The notes below the pieces were generated by a model. The model was not told the DNA's origin. It did not search any database and worked only from the letters and a program-made list of their open reading frames with translations. From Geobacteraceae bacterium (GTDB taxonomy: Bacteria; Desulfobacterota; Desulfuromonadia; Geobacterales; Pseudopelobacteraceae), in NCBI GenBank assembly GCA_027404165.1, contig DAHZCG010000004.1, positions 62,001 to 126,000 on the forward strand: a stretch of DNA of 64,000 nt, given 5' to 3'. A program made the translations under genes and the position numbers. Shown here piece after piece: positions 27,549 to 36,680 of this stretch. The first letter of the stretch is position 1. Each line of letters starts with the position of its first letter.

Positions 27549-30500
27549 TTACATGTTTCTCCGGTAACGACCACCCACCTCAAACAGCGCCTGGGTAATT
27601 TGACCGAGCGAGGCATATTTAACCGTTTCCATCATCTCGGCAAAGACGTTATCACCGGCGATGGTTACCGCCTTCAGACGCTCCAGCGCCTCTGGCGCTT
27701 TTTCACGATGCTTTGCGTGGAACGCCCGCAGATTAGCTATCTGCTGTTCTTTCTCTTCAATAGTTGCGCGGGCAAGTTCGCCCGGAATGTTATAGCCTTC
27801 TTCATCCGCATGGGGGCTTACGAAGGTGTTCACGCCTATAATCGGCAGTTCACCGTTATGTTTCTTGTGCTCGTACAGCATCGATTCGTCCTGAATCTTG
27901 CTGCGCTGATACTGGGTTTCCATCGCCCCCAGTACGCCGCCGCGATGATCAATACGCTCGAACTCCACCATGACTGCCTCTTCGACCAGATCGGTCAGCT
28001 CTTCAATGATAAACGATCCCTGGATCGAATTCTCATTCTTAACCAGGCCGAATTCCTTGGTGATAATCATCTGGATCGCCATGGCGCGCCGCACCGACTC
28101 TTCCGTCGGAGTGGTAACCGCCTCGTCGTAGGCGTTGGTGTGCAGCGAGTTGCAGTTGTCATAAATGGCAACCAGCGCCTGCAATGTGGTGCGGATGTCG
28201 TTGAACGCCATCTCCTGGGCATGCAGTGAACGTCCCGAAGTCTGGATATGATACTTCAGTTTTTGGCTCCGCTCGTTGGCGCCGTATTTATCCCGCATCG
28301 TCACAGCCCAGATCCGCCTTGCCACCCTGCCGATGACCGAATATTCAGGATCAAGGCCGTTACTGAAGAAGAAAGAGAGGTTTGGAGCCAGTTCATCAAT
28401 ATGCATGCCCCGTGACAGGTAATATTCCACATAGGTAAACCCGTTTGACATGGTCAGGGCCAGCTGGGTAATCGGGTTGGCACCGGCCTCGGCGATATGA
28501 TAGCCGCTGATTGAAACGGAGTAATAGTTGCGCACCTTGTTATCAATGAAATACTGCTGGAGATCTCCCATCATCTTCAAGGACGAATCAATCGAGAACA
28601 GACAGGTATTCTGTCCCTGGTCTTCCTTGAGAATATCGGCCTGTACGGTCCCCCTGATGTTTTGCAGGGTATCGGCCTTGATCTTCCGATATTCATTGTC
28701 ATCCGGCTTGCGCCCCTGTTGTGTGACAAAGGATTCAACCTGCTGATCAATGGCGACATTGAAAAACATGGCCAGCATCGCCGGTGCCGGGCCGTTGATG
28801 GTCATGGAGACACTGGTAGAGGGAGCGCAGAGATCAAAACCGGCAAAAAGTTTTTTCAGGTCCTCAACAGTACAGATTGAGACACCGCTTTCGCCCACCT
28901 TGCCATAGATGTCCGGCGGATAGTCGGGATCGGCGCCGTAGAGGGTGACGCTGTCAAATGCGGTAGACAACCGCTTGGCACCGTCATCCTGGCAGAGATA
29001 GTGAAAACGCCTGTTGGTCCGTTCCGGGCTCCCTTCTCCGGCAAACTGGCGCTTAGGGTCTTCCTCGGCCCGTTTGAACGGAAATACACCGGCGGTATAC
29101 GGGAAATATCCCGGCAGATTCTCCCGCATGATCCAACTGAGGATGTCGCCCCAATCATTGAAATCGGGGGTACAAACCCTGGGGATCCGGGTACCGGACA
29201 GCGTGGTGCTGTACAGTTCGGTCCGGATTTCCTTGTCACGTACCGTGGTGACCAGCGCCTCCTGGCGGTAGGACCGCTTGAGCTCTTCCCAGCACCCCAA
29301 CAGGTGCCGTGGTTCTTCATGGAGCTTTTGATCACAGGCCCGGATCAGACGCGCCACCTCCGTCGCCGCTTCCGAACCTTCTTCCAGCATCGCGACTGTT
29401 GCCTTCAACTGATAGAGCGACCTGGCTACCGTGCTCTGCTGGTCAACTGTCTTGCGGTAGCAACGCACGGTTTGTACTATCTCTCCCAGATAATGAATCC
29501 GGTCCACCGGGATGATCGTTTTCGCCAGGCTGTCACGTTCATCGATTTTCAGCTGTGACTCCCAGCCGAGCCCCTTCTTCTCGTTAAGTTTTCCGAGCAG
29601 GGCCAGATACAGCACCGACATGCCGGGATCATTAAACTGGGATGCGATGGTCCCATAGACCGGGACCTGATCATCCGGCACGTCAAACAGTACCCGATTG
29701 CGACGGTACTGCTTCTTGACATTTCTGAGAGCGTCCTCTGATCCTTTCCGATCAAACTTGTTGATCGCAACCAGATCAGCAAAATCAAGCATATCAATCT
29801 TTTCAAGCTGCGTGGGGGCACCGAATTCGGAGGTCATCACATAGAGGGAAAGATCGCAGATCGGCACCACCGAAGCGTCACCCTGACCGATACCGGAAGT
29901 TTCGACAATAATCAGGTCAAAACCGGATGCCCGCACCACATCGAGCGCATCCTTTATTGCTGCAGACAGCTCGGAATGGGAATCCCGCGTGGCCAGGGAA
30001 CGCATGTAGACCCGCTTTCCCGCGATGGAGTTCATCCTGATCCGGTCACCCAGCAGCGCGCCACCAGTTCTCTGACGTGACGGATCTACGGCAAGGATGG
30101 CAACACTCTTGTCGGGAAAATCACGCATGAAACGGAGCACCAGTTCATCGCAGAGGGAACTTTTACCGGCGCCACCGGTTCCGGTGACCCCCAGGACCGG
30201 CACCGGAGCAGCCATTTCCTGCACGTGCTCACGAAACCTGCCGTATCCTTCGGTGCCGCAACAGTTCACTGAATGCTCGGCCAGGGTAATGATCGTGTTA
30301 ATGGCGCGGATATCCTGGGACCGCAACTTCTTCAGCTCCTCATCCGGGTCTCGCACCAGGTTGTAATCGCACTGTTCGAGCATCAGGTTGATCATACCCT
30401 GCAGCCCCATACGGCGGCCGTCTTCCGGGGAAAATATTTTAGCAATCCCGTACTCTTCAATTTCCTTGATCTCTTCAGGGATGATCACACCGCCACCACC

Positions 30501-30800
30501 GCCAAAGACCTTGATATGACCGGCCCCACGTTCCCGCAGCAGATCCATGGTGTATTTGAAGAAGGCAACATGCCCCCCCTGATAACTGCTGATGCTGACG
30601 CCGTGGGCATCTTCCTGGATAGCAGCGGTGACAATCTCATCAACAGAGCGATTATGCCCCAGATGAATGACCTCTGCCCCGGAGGCCTGAAGAATCCTGC
30701 GAATTATATTTATGGAAACATCGTGACCGTCAAACAGGCTGGTGGCGGTCACAAAACGTATTTTATGCTTTGGTTTATATAGTTCGATGGTTTCTTGCAT
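27549..30800 (-). CDS. icmF: Fused isobutyryl-CoA mutase (IcmF), B12-dependent
   Basis: 1083 residues from ATG 30800 behind GGAGAGGAGATACC; the frame to 30851 is a 5' extension. Domain order is that of IcmF: N-terminal B12-binding domain (about 12-145; [29 protein letters not shown]), MeaB-like G-protein chaperone (Walker [13 protein letters not shown] at 204-215, then [30 protein letters not shown]), and the mutase TIM barrel (about 560-1080; [24 protein letters not shown]). Interconverts isobutyryl-CoA and butyryl-CoA with adenosylcobalamin; some relatives use pivalyl- or isovaleryl-CoA. The [12 protein letters not shown] segment is of the IcmF kind, unlike methylmalonyl-CoA mutase. The gene follows its small partner by 22 bp. 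Confidence 0.93.
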   Translation of the reverse strand: MQETIELYKPKHKIRFVTATSLFDGHDVSINIIRRILQASGAEVIHLGHNRSVDEIVTAAIQEDAHGVSISSYQGGHVAFFKYTMDLLRERGAGHIKVFGGGGGVIIPEEIKEIEEYGIAKIFSPEDGRRMGLQGMINLMLEQCDYNLVRDPDEELKKLRSQDIRAINTIITLAEHSVNCCGTEGYGRFREHVQEMAAPVPVLGVTGTGGAGKSSLCDELVLRFMRDFPDKSVAILAVDPSRQRTGGALLGDRIRMNSIAGKRVYMRSLATRDSHSELSAAIKDALDVVRASGFDLIIVETSGIGQGDASVVPICDLSLYVMTSEFGAPTQLEKIDMLDFADLVAINKFDRKGSEDALRNVKKQYRRNRVLFDVPDDQVPVYGTIASQFNDPGMSVLYLALLGKLNEKKGLGWESQLKIDERDSLAKTIIPVDRIHYLGEIVQTVRCYRKTVDQQSTVARSLYQLKATVAMLEEGSEAATEVARLIRACDQKLHEEPRHLLGCWEELKRSYRQEALVTTVRDKEIRTELYSTTLSGTRIPRVCTPDFNDWGDILSWIMRENLPGYFPYTAGVFPFKRAEEDPKRQFAGEGSPERTNRRFHYLCQDDGAKRLSTAFDSVTLYGADPDYPPDIYGKVGESGVSICTVEDLKKLFAGFDLCAPSTSVSMTINGPAPAMLAMFFNVAIDQQVESFVTQQGRKPDDNEYRKIKADTLQNIRGTVQADILKEDQGQNTCLFSIDSSLKMMGDLQQYFIDNKVRNYYSVSISGYHIAEAGANPITQLALTMSNGFTYVEYYLSRGMHIDELAPNLSFFFSNGLDPEYSVIGRVARRIWAVTMRDKYGANERSQKLKYHIQTSGRSLHAQEMAFNDIRTTLQALVAIYDNCNSLHTNAYDEAVTTPTEESVRRAMAIQMIITKEFGLVKNENSIQGSFIIEELTDLVEEAVMVEFERIDHRGGVLGAMETQYQRSKIQDESMLYEHKKHNGELPIIGVNTFVSPHADEEGYNIPGELARATIEEKEQQIANLRAFHAKHREKAPEALERLKAVTIAGDNVFAEMMETVKYASLGQITQALFEVGGRYRRNM

Positions 30801-30822
30801 GGGTATCTCCTCTCCCGTTGAG

Positions 30823-31368
30823 TTATTCCTGCAGCGTAAACTCCCAGGCACACCAGTACTCTTCAGGATGGGGGTCAGGTGGGCAGGCGATGCAACGGGT
30901 GGAAATACGTGGATCTATGGCCCTGGCAAACTCGCCATATTCGACGATCCCTACCGTCTTGCAGGGGTGATCCGCCAACCCTTTGCGTTTGCGGGCTGAT
31001 TGAACCCGGCAGTCAAGCATCTTAAAAACCACCCGTGTAGCGGTCACCTCACAACTCTCCTGCAGGTTCAAACGGGCATAGAATCGATGCTTAAGACATT
31101 CAACCAGGGCCGGAATCCCGCCGCCAGGTTTCATTCCCAGCCGATCCATGATCCGCTTCGCTTCAATAGCCGTGAAGTAACGCCATGCCTCTATATCGGC
31201 ATCCACCGCCACATCAATGCCATAACGCTTCTCAATCGCCTGAAACCAGAGCCCGTCGTGGGCCAGCCAGTTTTTGGCGTCATCGACAATAATCTTGACC
31301 AGTTCTTCCTTGCTCAGGTTGTACAGCAGGCTGATGCCTTCTTCGCCGGCACGTTCCACATTTGACAT
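30823..31368 (-). CDS. DUF6125/ATC-hydrolase-like protein upstream of icmF
   Basis: 181 residues, start ATG 31368 behind GGAGATCAAATC. Soluble, with a helical N-terminal half ([29 protein letters not shown]) and a cysteine-bearing C-terminal half: [37 protein letters not shown] and WCAWEF. This matches the DUF6125 type, related to L-2-amino-thiazoline-4-carboxylate hydrolase-like proteins. No function is established that I know of. As first gene before icmF it could help load cobalamin, bind a thioester product, or bind a metal; these are guesses from position. Confidence 0.7.
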   Translation of the reverse strand: MSNVERAGEEGISLLYNLSKEELVKIIVDDAKNWLAHDGLWFQAIEKRYGIDVAVDADIEAWRYFTAIEAKRIMDRLGMKPGGGIPALVECLKHRFYARLNLQESCEVTATRVVFKMLDCRVQSARKRKGLADHPCKTVGIVEYGEFARAIDPRISTRCIACPPDPHPEEYWCAWEFTLQE

Positions 31369-31443
31369 GATTTGATCTCCTCTTAATGCGCAGCGTATAC
31401 GGGAGGTGAGGCAAATACCGCTCGCGCAGGTCGATATACAGGA

Positions 31444-31472
31444 AAGGTATATAACGTTTACGCATAAGTCAA
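31444..31472 (-). promoter_or_regulatory. Promoter with ACGT-type operator, before the icmF operon
   Basis: Minus strand TTGACTTATGCGTAAA (31457-31472): -35 TTGACT at 31467-31472 and -10 TACCTT at 31444-31449, spacing 17 bp. It lies in the 318-bp divergent region shared with the first MerR gene. The remainder of 31473-31615 is AT-rich with no gene. Confidence 0.65.
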
Positions 31473-31615
31473 TGCAAAATTTAACTCAGTTATTTTATCA
31501 CGACAAATCAGTCTAACAATATTATATAACTAGCTAATAACACAACTATTATTTAATATAACATAGTTATTGATTATCAGGGACGCAACTAACTTAATTT
31601 TTATGTAGCATTTAA

Positions 31616-31631
31616 TTCACGTCAACGTCAT
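31616..31631 (+). promoter_or_regulatory. ACGT palindrome upstream of the first MerR gene
   Basis: TTCACGTCAACGTCAT fits the pattern TTnACGTnnACGTnAA with one mismatch and lies 55 bp before the MerR ATG. It resembles LiuR-type MerR operators and is a candidate autoregulatory site. A possible -10 (TATGCT, 31648-31653) follows, but no good -35 is apparent. Confidence 0.45.
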
Positions 31632-31686
31632 AATAAGTCATTGCGTCTATGCTGCAGCACAACGATGATACATCTGCGAGGACTTT

Positions 31687-32097
31687 ATGAACGATTCAAC
31701 AATAGAATCTGATGATATTATGACCATAGGCGAGCTGTGCAATGAATTGGGAATTTCTACCCGGACTTTGCGCTACTGGGAAGAAGAGGGAATTATAGAA
31801 TCTGTTGAACGGCTCGACCGTGGCAACCGTGGCTACGACTCGTACATGGTGCGCAGGATCAAATTCATCCTGAAGTTGAAGGATTTGGGCCTTACTATCA
31901 AAGAGCTCCAGAATCTCTACAGGGTCTACGGTGATGCAAAGAAAACTGACCAGTTAATTCCGGAGCTTATCAACATTCTTGATGTGCATATTGATCTGAT
32001 TGATGACAAGGTCGCGAAACTCTCTTCCTTGCGCAAGGAAATAGTTGAGTATCGACAGAGAATGTCAACAAAATTGCGTGAATCAACCGGATGTTGA
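31687..32097 (+). CDS. MerR-family regulator 1
   Basis: 136 residues, start ATG 31687 behind GAGGACTTT. Winged HTH of the MerR type: MTIGELCNELGISTRTLRYWEEEGII (about 12-37), then RRIKFILKLKDLGLTIKELQ; a C-terminal coiled coil (about 90-125) for dimerisation. There is no metal-binding cysteine pair or drug-binding domain, as in LiuR and other acyl-CoA-linked MerR proteins. Divergent from the DUF6125-icmF operon and followed by a paralogue at 32357. I infer that one or both control the acyl-CoA promoters in this window; nothing in the protein itself proves it. Confidence 0.9.
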   Translation: MNDSTIESDDIMTIGELCNELGISTRTLRYWEEEGIIESVERLDRGNRGYDSYMVRRIKFILKLKDLGLTIKELQNLYRVYGDAKKTDQLIPELINILDVHIDLIDDKVAKLSSLRKEIVEYRQRMSTKLRESTGC

Positions 32098-32303
32098 GGA
32101 GTGCCAGACGCTGCCAATTTCGGGTAACCCTGCCCCCCTGCGGATTCTGCACCAAGCCCCCCCATCAACCCTGAATTCCAATCCTTCCTCAAGCGCTTTT
32201 ATGAAGTTTTCAGTTTATTTCCATCCAGCTGTTGTTTGCGCCCCCTGCAGTCTCGTTTTTTCCTTCATACAACGGCACAGTGAAAATAGTTGCCCAATTA
32301 TTC

Positions 32304-32333
32304 TTGACAAGATAAAGAAACTTGCCATATAAG
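32304..32333 (+). promoter_or_regulatory. Promoter of the second MerR gene
   Basis: TTGACA (32304-32309) and TATAAG (32328-32333) with 18-bp spacing, 24 bp before the start codon. Unlike the acyl-CoA promoters it lacks the ACGT word. The stretch between the two MerR genes (32098-32303) shows no other feature. Confidence 0.6.
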
Positions 32334-32356
32334 GATAGTTGACATTAAGGAGAAGT

Positions 32357-32755
32357 ATGAGATTAAGCAATGAAGAACATATGCAGATAAGCGACTTGGC
32401 AGAGGAATTGAACATCACGACACGGACAATCCGGCTGTATGAAAAGATGGGGCTTGTCGACCCCCCCAAGCGGACAGAGGGCAAGGTACGGTATTATGAA
32501 AAGGGGGATATCAAGCGTTTTAAATTCGTACTGAAGGTAAAGGAACTCGGTCTCACTCTTGAAGAGATGAAGGAACTGGCTGACCTGTTCGACAAGGAGC
32601 AGAAGGTCCCGGAAAAGATCATGCCGCGCCTGATAGAACTGCTTGGCACGCATTTAAACAGCATCAAACAGAAGGTTGCAACCCTCCAGTCCCTTGAAAA
32701 GGATATCACGGCCTATCGTCACAGAATTGTCGATGAATTCAATCTTATTAAATAG
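32357..32755 (+). CDS. MerR-family regulator 2
   Basis: 132 residues from ATG 32357, just behind AAGGAG; an in-frame TTG at 32339 is less likely and Met at 32381 is an alternative. Same design as regulator 1: MQISDLAEELNITTRTIRLYEKMGLV, the wing KVRYYEKGDIKRF, FVLKVKELGLTLEEMKELADLF, and a C-terminal coiled coil (HLNSIKQKVATLQSLEKDI). No effector domain. It has its own promoter, so the two regulators can be expressed separately. Convergent with the nine-gene fatty-acid operon. Confidence 0.9.
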   Translation: MRLSNEEHMQISDLAEELNITTRTIRLYEKMGLVDPPKRTEGKVRYYEKGDIKRFKFVLKVKELGLTLEEMKELADLFDKEQKVPEKIMPRLIELLGTHLNSIKQKVATLQSLEKDITAYRHRIVDEFNLIK

Positions 32756-32884
32756 CCACAGTACCCACGTTATATTTTAATTCACCAGCGGCACCAGGTC
32801 ACAAGATCTATTTACCGCGATGTCGCCCATCCTTTTTGCCCCTGTACATTGTTTCATCCCACGGGCAATAGCGGCATGACCTGC

Positions 32885-33661
32885 CTAATTGAATCGAAAA
32901 AAATCCGGTTTCCTCCGCTGCATGAAGGCCTGCAGCGCCTCTGCCGCTTCAGGTGACTTCAGGCGGACCGTGAACTGTTTCCCCTCTTCGGCGATGGTTT
33001 CCCGCAATTGTACGGTATAGTCACGCTTTAACAGCTCCTTGGCCAGACGCACGGCAGCCGCCGGTTGGGCTGCCAGCTGCAGCGCCCTGCTCCGGGCTAA
33101 AGCCTGCACATCGCCGTCCGGACAGACCTCGGTAACGATCCCGACGCGCTGCGCCTTCTCCGCATTGAATGCCTCACCCAGAAGCAGCAGTTCGGCAGCC
33201 CGCTGGTGTCCCATTATCCGTGGGAGGAGAAGCGTTGAGCCGGCCTCGGGACAGAGCCCCAGATTAACGAACGGCATCTGGAAGGTGGCGCTGTTACCAA
33301 CATAGACCAGATCGCAGTGCAGCAGCATCGTGACGCCGATCCCGACCGCCAGGCCATTGACCGCTGCCACCAGCGGTTTGCGCGCTTCGCTGATCGCGCT
33401 GAGAAACTGCATGACCGGACTTTCCGGGCCGGTCGGCGGCGCAGACAGAAAGTCGGTCAGGTCATTACCGCTGGTAAAGCATTCATCCCCACCGCTGATC
33501 AGGATTACCCGGACGGTGTCATCACGGTCTGCCGCCCTGAGATTATCCGCCAGAGTCTGGTACATGGCGAGATTCAGGGCATTTTTTTTGTCCGGCCGGT
33601 TGATGCGCAGGGTAAGGATGGCGTCACTTGTTTCGCTCTGGATCTGTTCGGTGCTGTTCAT
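32885..33661 (-). CDS. Delta3,delta2-enoyl-CoA isomerase-like crotonase
   Basis: 258 residues from ATG 33661, behind AAAGGAG; a GTG at 33694 overlapping the upstream stop would add 11 residues. Crotonase fold (ILTLRINRPDKKNALNLAM, oxyanion loop CFTSGNDLTDF, NGLAVGIGVTMLL). Both hydratase glutamates are missing: the GGGCE position reads GIGVT and the QPE position reads MPF. Instead LGLCPEAGSTLLLPRIMG has the Glu of ECI2-type isomerases. It therefore probably shifts cis/trans-3-enoyl-CoA to trans-2-enoyl-CoA, which suits a 2,4-dienoyl-CoA reductase encoded four genes upstream. Last gene of the operon. Confidence 0.8.
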   Translation of the reverse strand: MNSTEQIQSETSDAILTLRINRPDKKNALNLAMYQTLADNLRAADRDDTVRVILISGGDECFTSGNDLTDFLSAPPTGPESPVMQFLSAISEARKPLVAAVNGLAVGIGVTMLLHCDLVYVGNSATFQMPFVNLGLCPEAGSTLLLPRIMGHQRAAELLLLGEAFNAEKAQRVGIVTEVCPDGDVQALARSRALQLAAQPAAAVRLAKELLKRDYTVQLRETIAEEGKQFTVRLKSPEAAEALQAFMQRRKPDFFRFN

Positions 33662-33690
33662 ATCGACATGTACTCCTTTATCGGCAATTG

Positions 33691-34077
33691 TCACGCCATC
33701 GCCTTGATGGTTTCGGGCAACGGTATTGGCACATTCTTGATGCTGTCAAAGCAGACCATTGTCGTGCGGGCGGTGGCGTAGGTTTTCTCGTGATCGTTAT
33801 GGATCCGGTACTCCAGATCGAAGCTCGAACGCCCCGTTTTGGCCACCCAGAGCGTAACGATGACCTCGTCGTAGAGCATGATCGGAATTTTGAAGTCACA
33901 CTCTGCCCGGGCAACAACGGTGAAAAGCCCCTCTGCCGTGACCTCTTTGAAGAAATCATGAAACAGCTTGACCCGTGCCGTTTCGAGGTAGGTGAAGTAG
34001 ACGGCGCTGTTCACATGACCATAGGCGTCAAGGTCGGAAAATCGCAGTTCAATGGGAGTTGAGTAGATCTGTGCCAT
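33691..34077 (-). CDS. Acyl-CoA thioesterase, 4HBT hotdog family
   Basis: 128 residues, start ATG 34077 behind AGGAGTCACC. Hotdog fold with the 4HBT signature: LRFSDLDAYGHVNSAVYFTYLE (Asp near residue 17 as catalytic residue), then YDEVIVTLWVAKTGRSSFDLEY. Hydrolyses acyl-CoA to the free acid and CoA, likely to relieve CoA trapping during beta-oxidation. Its stop overlaps a GTG candidate start of the isomerase gene, so the two are tightly coupled. Confidence 0.88.
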   Translation of the reverse strand: MAQIYSTPIELRFSDLDAYGHVNSAVYFTYLETARVKLFHDFFKEVTAEGLFTVVARAECDFKIPIMLYDEVIVTLWVAKTGRSSFDLEYRIHNDHEKTYATARTTMVCFDSIKNVPIPLPETIKAMA

Positions 34078-34097
34078 AAGAGGTGACTCCTTGCCGA

Positions 34098-34652
34098 TTA
34101 ATTGCCGAGCATCCCACTCTTCAGTGACGCGTCAGCCGGCTTGTCACCCAGATATATGGCAAGGACCGCCCTGCCGAGCTTTGCAGACGTGACAGTGCCA
34201 AGATGCTTGCCGTTATGACTGACGGAAACGCTGCCATCAGCCCCGATAGCCAGATCAACAACATCGCCATGAATAAAATCAGCGGTGAATAACCCGAGGA
34301 ATTTCTTCACTTCGGCGGATCCGGCCAGGTCGGGCGAGTTGTTCCTGAAACCTTCGTTGAAGGCTTCGATGATTTTTTCCTTGTCGACCTTTGAATGCAG
34401 AAAGTTCATCCTGATCAACTTGTTGCCGTTGTCACCGTATGCTTCTGCCGCGCTGGTCAGGTGCCTTGCAGCGTACAGAGATCCGATGTAGATCTTGAAG
34501 AAGAACTTTTTTCTGATTCCATATCCATTCAATTTCAACTGCTGACCATTAACAGTTACCGTCTGAGCCACCTGCACCCCGGCTACTTCCACGGCGGACG
34601 ATTGACTTGCAAAAAACAGGGTCAGAACAACTGCCACAAACAGATTCTTCAT
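34098..34652 (-). CDS. Periplasmic chalcone isomerase-like protein
   Basis: 184 residues from ATG 34652 (AGGAG 8 nt upstream; the GTG two codons earlier is less likely). Signal peptide MKNLFVAVVLTLFFASQSSA, then a chalcone-isomerase-like fold: VTVNGQQLKLNGYGIRKKFFFKIYIGSLYA and the C-terminal LGRAVLAIYLGDKPADASLK. Bacterial members lack flavonoid substrates, and plant relatives of the same fold bind fatty acids. Being secreted yet encoded in a beta-oxidation operon, it could bind fatty acids in the periplasm between FadL and FadD; this is inference from context. Confidence 0.82.
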   Translation of the reverse strand: MKNLFVAVVLTLFFASQSSAVEVAGVQVAQTVTVNGQQLKLNGYGIRKKFFFKIYIGSLYAARHLTSAAEAYGDNGNKLIRMNFLHSKVDKEKIIEAFNEGFRNNSPDLAGSAEVKKFLGLFTADFIHGDVVDLAIGADGSVSVSHNGKHLGTVTSAKLGRAVLAIYLGDKPADASLKSGMLGN

Positions 34653-34676
34653 AATCACATCTCCTGGTGCGTAAGT

Positions 34677-36680
34677 TCAGCAGATCTCACGACCGGCTGT
34701 AAAACCTTGATGGATGGCGTCGAACACCATGGCTGGCTGAACGGCGTCCCCCACAATACGAAACGGAATACCGCTTGTTTCAACTATTTCCCGGAGTGAA
34801 TTATTGGAGCGCGTGCCGACGGCAAGTACGACAGAGTCGGCCGGAATATCCTCACGCGTCCCATCGCACTCGATTCTGACGCAATCCGGCATAATTTCAA
34901 TGACCTTTGCCGTGGCCCGGGTCTTAACGCCATACCGCTCCACATCCTGCATCATCCCCCAGCGGGTGCTCTTGCCGAAGTTTTTGCCCAGTTCTCCCAG
35001 CATTTCGATCACGGTGACCTCCGTGCTGCCATGTATGGCCAGCTCATAAAGTGCTTCGACCGATTCGGCCCCATGAACCAGCAAAAACTTGAGCGCGTCA
35101 CCCGAAAGGGTACCTTTCTCCGCCAGCAGCAGCGCCGTTTCGATTCCGACCGCCCCTCCGCCGATTACGACCACGTGCTTTCCTGTTGTGACAGACTTGG
35201 TCAGCACGTCCCAGGCCTGGACAACGTGCGGCAGATCAGCACCCGGAATTGGCGGCGTAATCGGCAAACCGCCTGCGGCAAGAATTATAGCGTCAGGATG
35301 TGAAGTTTGAAAAAACTGGTCATCAACAGTGGAATTAAGCACAACCGTAGCGCCTGATAATTGCAGCTGTCGCTCCAGATCCGCCGCCAGTTCCATAAAC
35401 TCTTCGCGCCCTGGAGGCGCGCCCGCAAGAAGGAGCTGTCCACCGAGGTGGTTGCCAGATTCATGGAGCGTCACACGGTGGCCCCGCTCAGCGGCGGAAA
35501 TAGCCGCGCTCATTCCGGCCGCGCCGCCGCCGATAACGGCAACGTTCAACGGCGTGTCACTCCTGGTAATCTTCCGAATCCGTTCATACCCGGCGCGCGG
35601 GTTGCAAAGGCATTCCACCGCCTTCATCTTGAAAAGGTTGTCGAAGCACCCCTGCCCGCACGCCACGCAATGAACTATGTCTGCCTCATGGCGGCTGCGG
35701 GCTTTCTCCGGGAAGTACGGATCGGCTATCAGCGCCCTTCCGACCGCCACCATGTCACAATAGCCGTCTGCGATCATCTCCCGGGCCAGATCCGGGTCAT
35801 TGATGCGATGGCTGGCGATGACCGGTATGGCGACCAGCCTCTTGATGCTGCGGGCCAGATAGCCGAAGACGCCGCGGGGTACTTCGGTGACGATCTGCGG
35901 CACCTGCGCTTCGTGCCACCCGACATTGATGCAGAGTGCATTCACCCCGGCCGCTGCCAGCCTGAGCGCATAATCCTGCAGTTCCGCGCGGCTGGAGCCA
36001 CCCTTCATGAATTCGTTGCCGTTCATCCTGACCAGCAGCGGAAACTCCTCGCCGACGGCTGAACGGACCGCTGCAATGACTTCCAGACCGAAGCGGATAC
36101 GATTGTTAAAGTCGCCACCGTAGCGGTCGGTCCGTTTGTTGGTGAGCGGGGAGAGGAATTGGCTGATCAGGTAGCCGGTGCCTGACAGTATTTCGACCGC
36201 ATCGAAGCCTGATTCTTTAACGCGGCGCGCCGCCTGGGCAAATGAGTCGATGATCTCCTCTATTTCGGGAATCTCCAGCTCACGGGGTGTCTCTCTTGTC
36301 AGACGGGATGCAATTGCCGAGGGTGCCACCGGCTGTTTGCCGCCGGTCAGCATCGAATGATTGTACCGCCCGGCGTGGTTCAGCTGCACCGAGGAACGGG
36401 CGCCGTTGTCTCTGATCGCGGTCGCCAGACGGGTCAGTCCCGGGATGTAGCTATCCTTGTGCGCGCCGATATTGCCGGGGTTGCCGGAAAGCTCATCGAC
36501 GGTGGCATACCCTACGGTGATCATGCCGGCACCGCCGCGAGCCCGTTCGGCGTAGAAATCAACCAAACGGTCGCTGACCGCATAATTGACGGCCATATTC
36601 ATGTGCATGGCCGGCATGAAGATGCGGTTCCTGACCTCCAAGCGGTTGATGGTTATCGGCTCAAAAAGCGGGTCGATCAT
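34677..36680 (-). CDS. fadH: 2,4-dienoyl-CoA reductase-like FMN/FeS/FAD oxidoreductase
   Basis: 667 residues from ATG 36680 behind AGGGAGAAAG; the frame to 36710 is an extension. Old-yellow-enzyme barrel (about 1-360; MIDPLFEPITINRLEVRNRI, SVQLNHAGRY, GDFNNRIRFGLEV), FeS motif in CVACGQGCFDNLF with the further C in ECLCNP, then an FAD domain (NVAVIGGGAAGMSAAISAAE) and an NAD(P) domain (HVVVIGGGAVGIETALLLAE). This is the FadH plan; it reduces 2,4-dienoyl-CoA from polyunsaturated chains. Its start overlaps the upstream MBL gene by 20 bp. Related enoate reductases have the same layout, so substrate is assigned by operon context. Confidence 0.82.
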   Translation of the reverse strand: MIDPLFEPITINRLEVRNRIFMPAMHMNMAVNYAVSDRLVDFYAERARGGAGMITVGYATVDELSGNPGNIGAHKDSYIPGLTRLATAIRDNGARSSVQLNHAGRYNHSMLTGGKQPVAPSAIASRLTRETPRELEIPEIEEIIDSFAQAARRVKESGFDAVEILSGTGYLISQFLSPLTNKRTDRYGGDFNNRIRFGLEVIAAVRSAVGEEFPLLVRMNGNEFMKGGSSRAELQDYALRLAAAGVNALCINVGWHEAQVPQIVTEVPRGVFGYLARSIKRLVAIPVIASHRINDPDLAREMIADGYCDMVAVGRALIADPYFPEKARSRHEADIVHCVACGQGCFDNLFKMKAVECLCNPRAGYERIRKITRSDTPLNVAVIGGGAAGMSAAISAAERGHRVTLHESGNHLGGQLLLAGAPPGREEFMELAADLERQLQLSGATVVLNSTVDDQFFQTSHPDAIILAAGGLPITPPIPGADLPHVVQAWDVLTKSVTTGKHVVVIGGGAVGIETALLLAEKGTLSGDALKFLLVHGAESVEALYELAIHGSTEVTVIEMLGELGKNFGKSTRWGMMQDVERYGVKTRATAKVIEIMPDCVRIECDGTREDIPADSVVLAVGTRSNNSLREIVETSGIPFRIVGDAVQPAMVFDAIHQGFTAGREIC

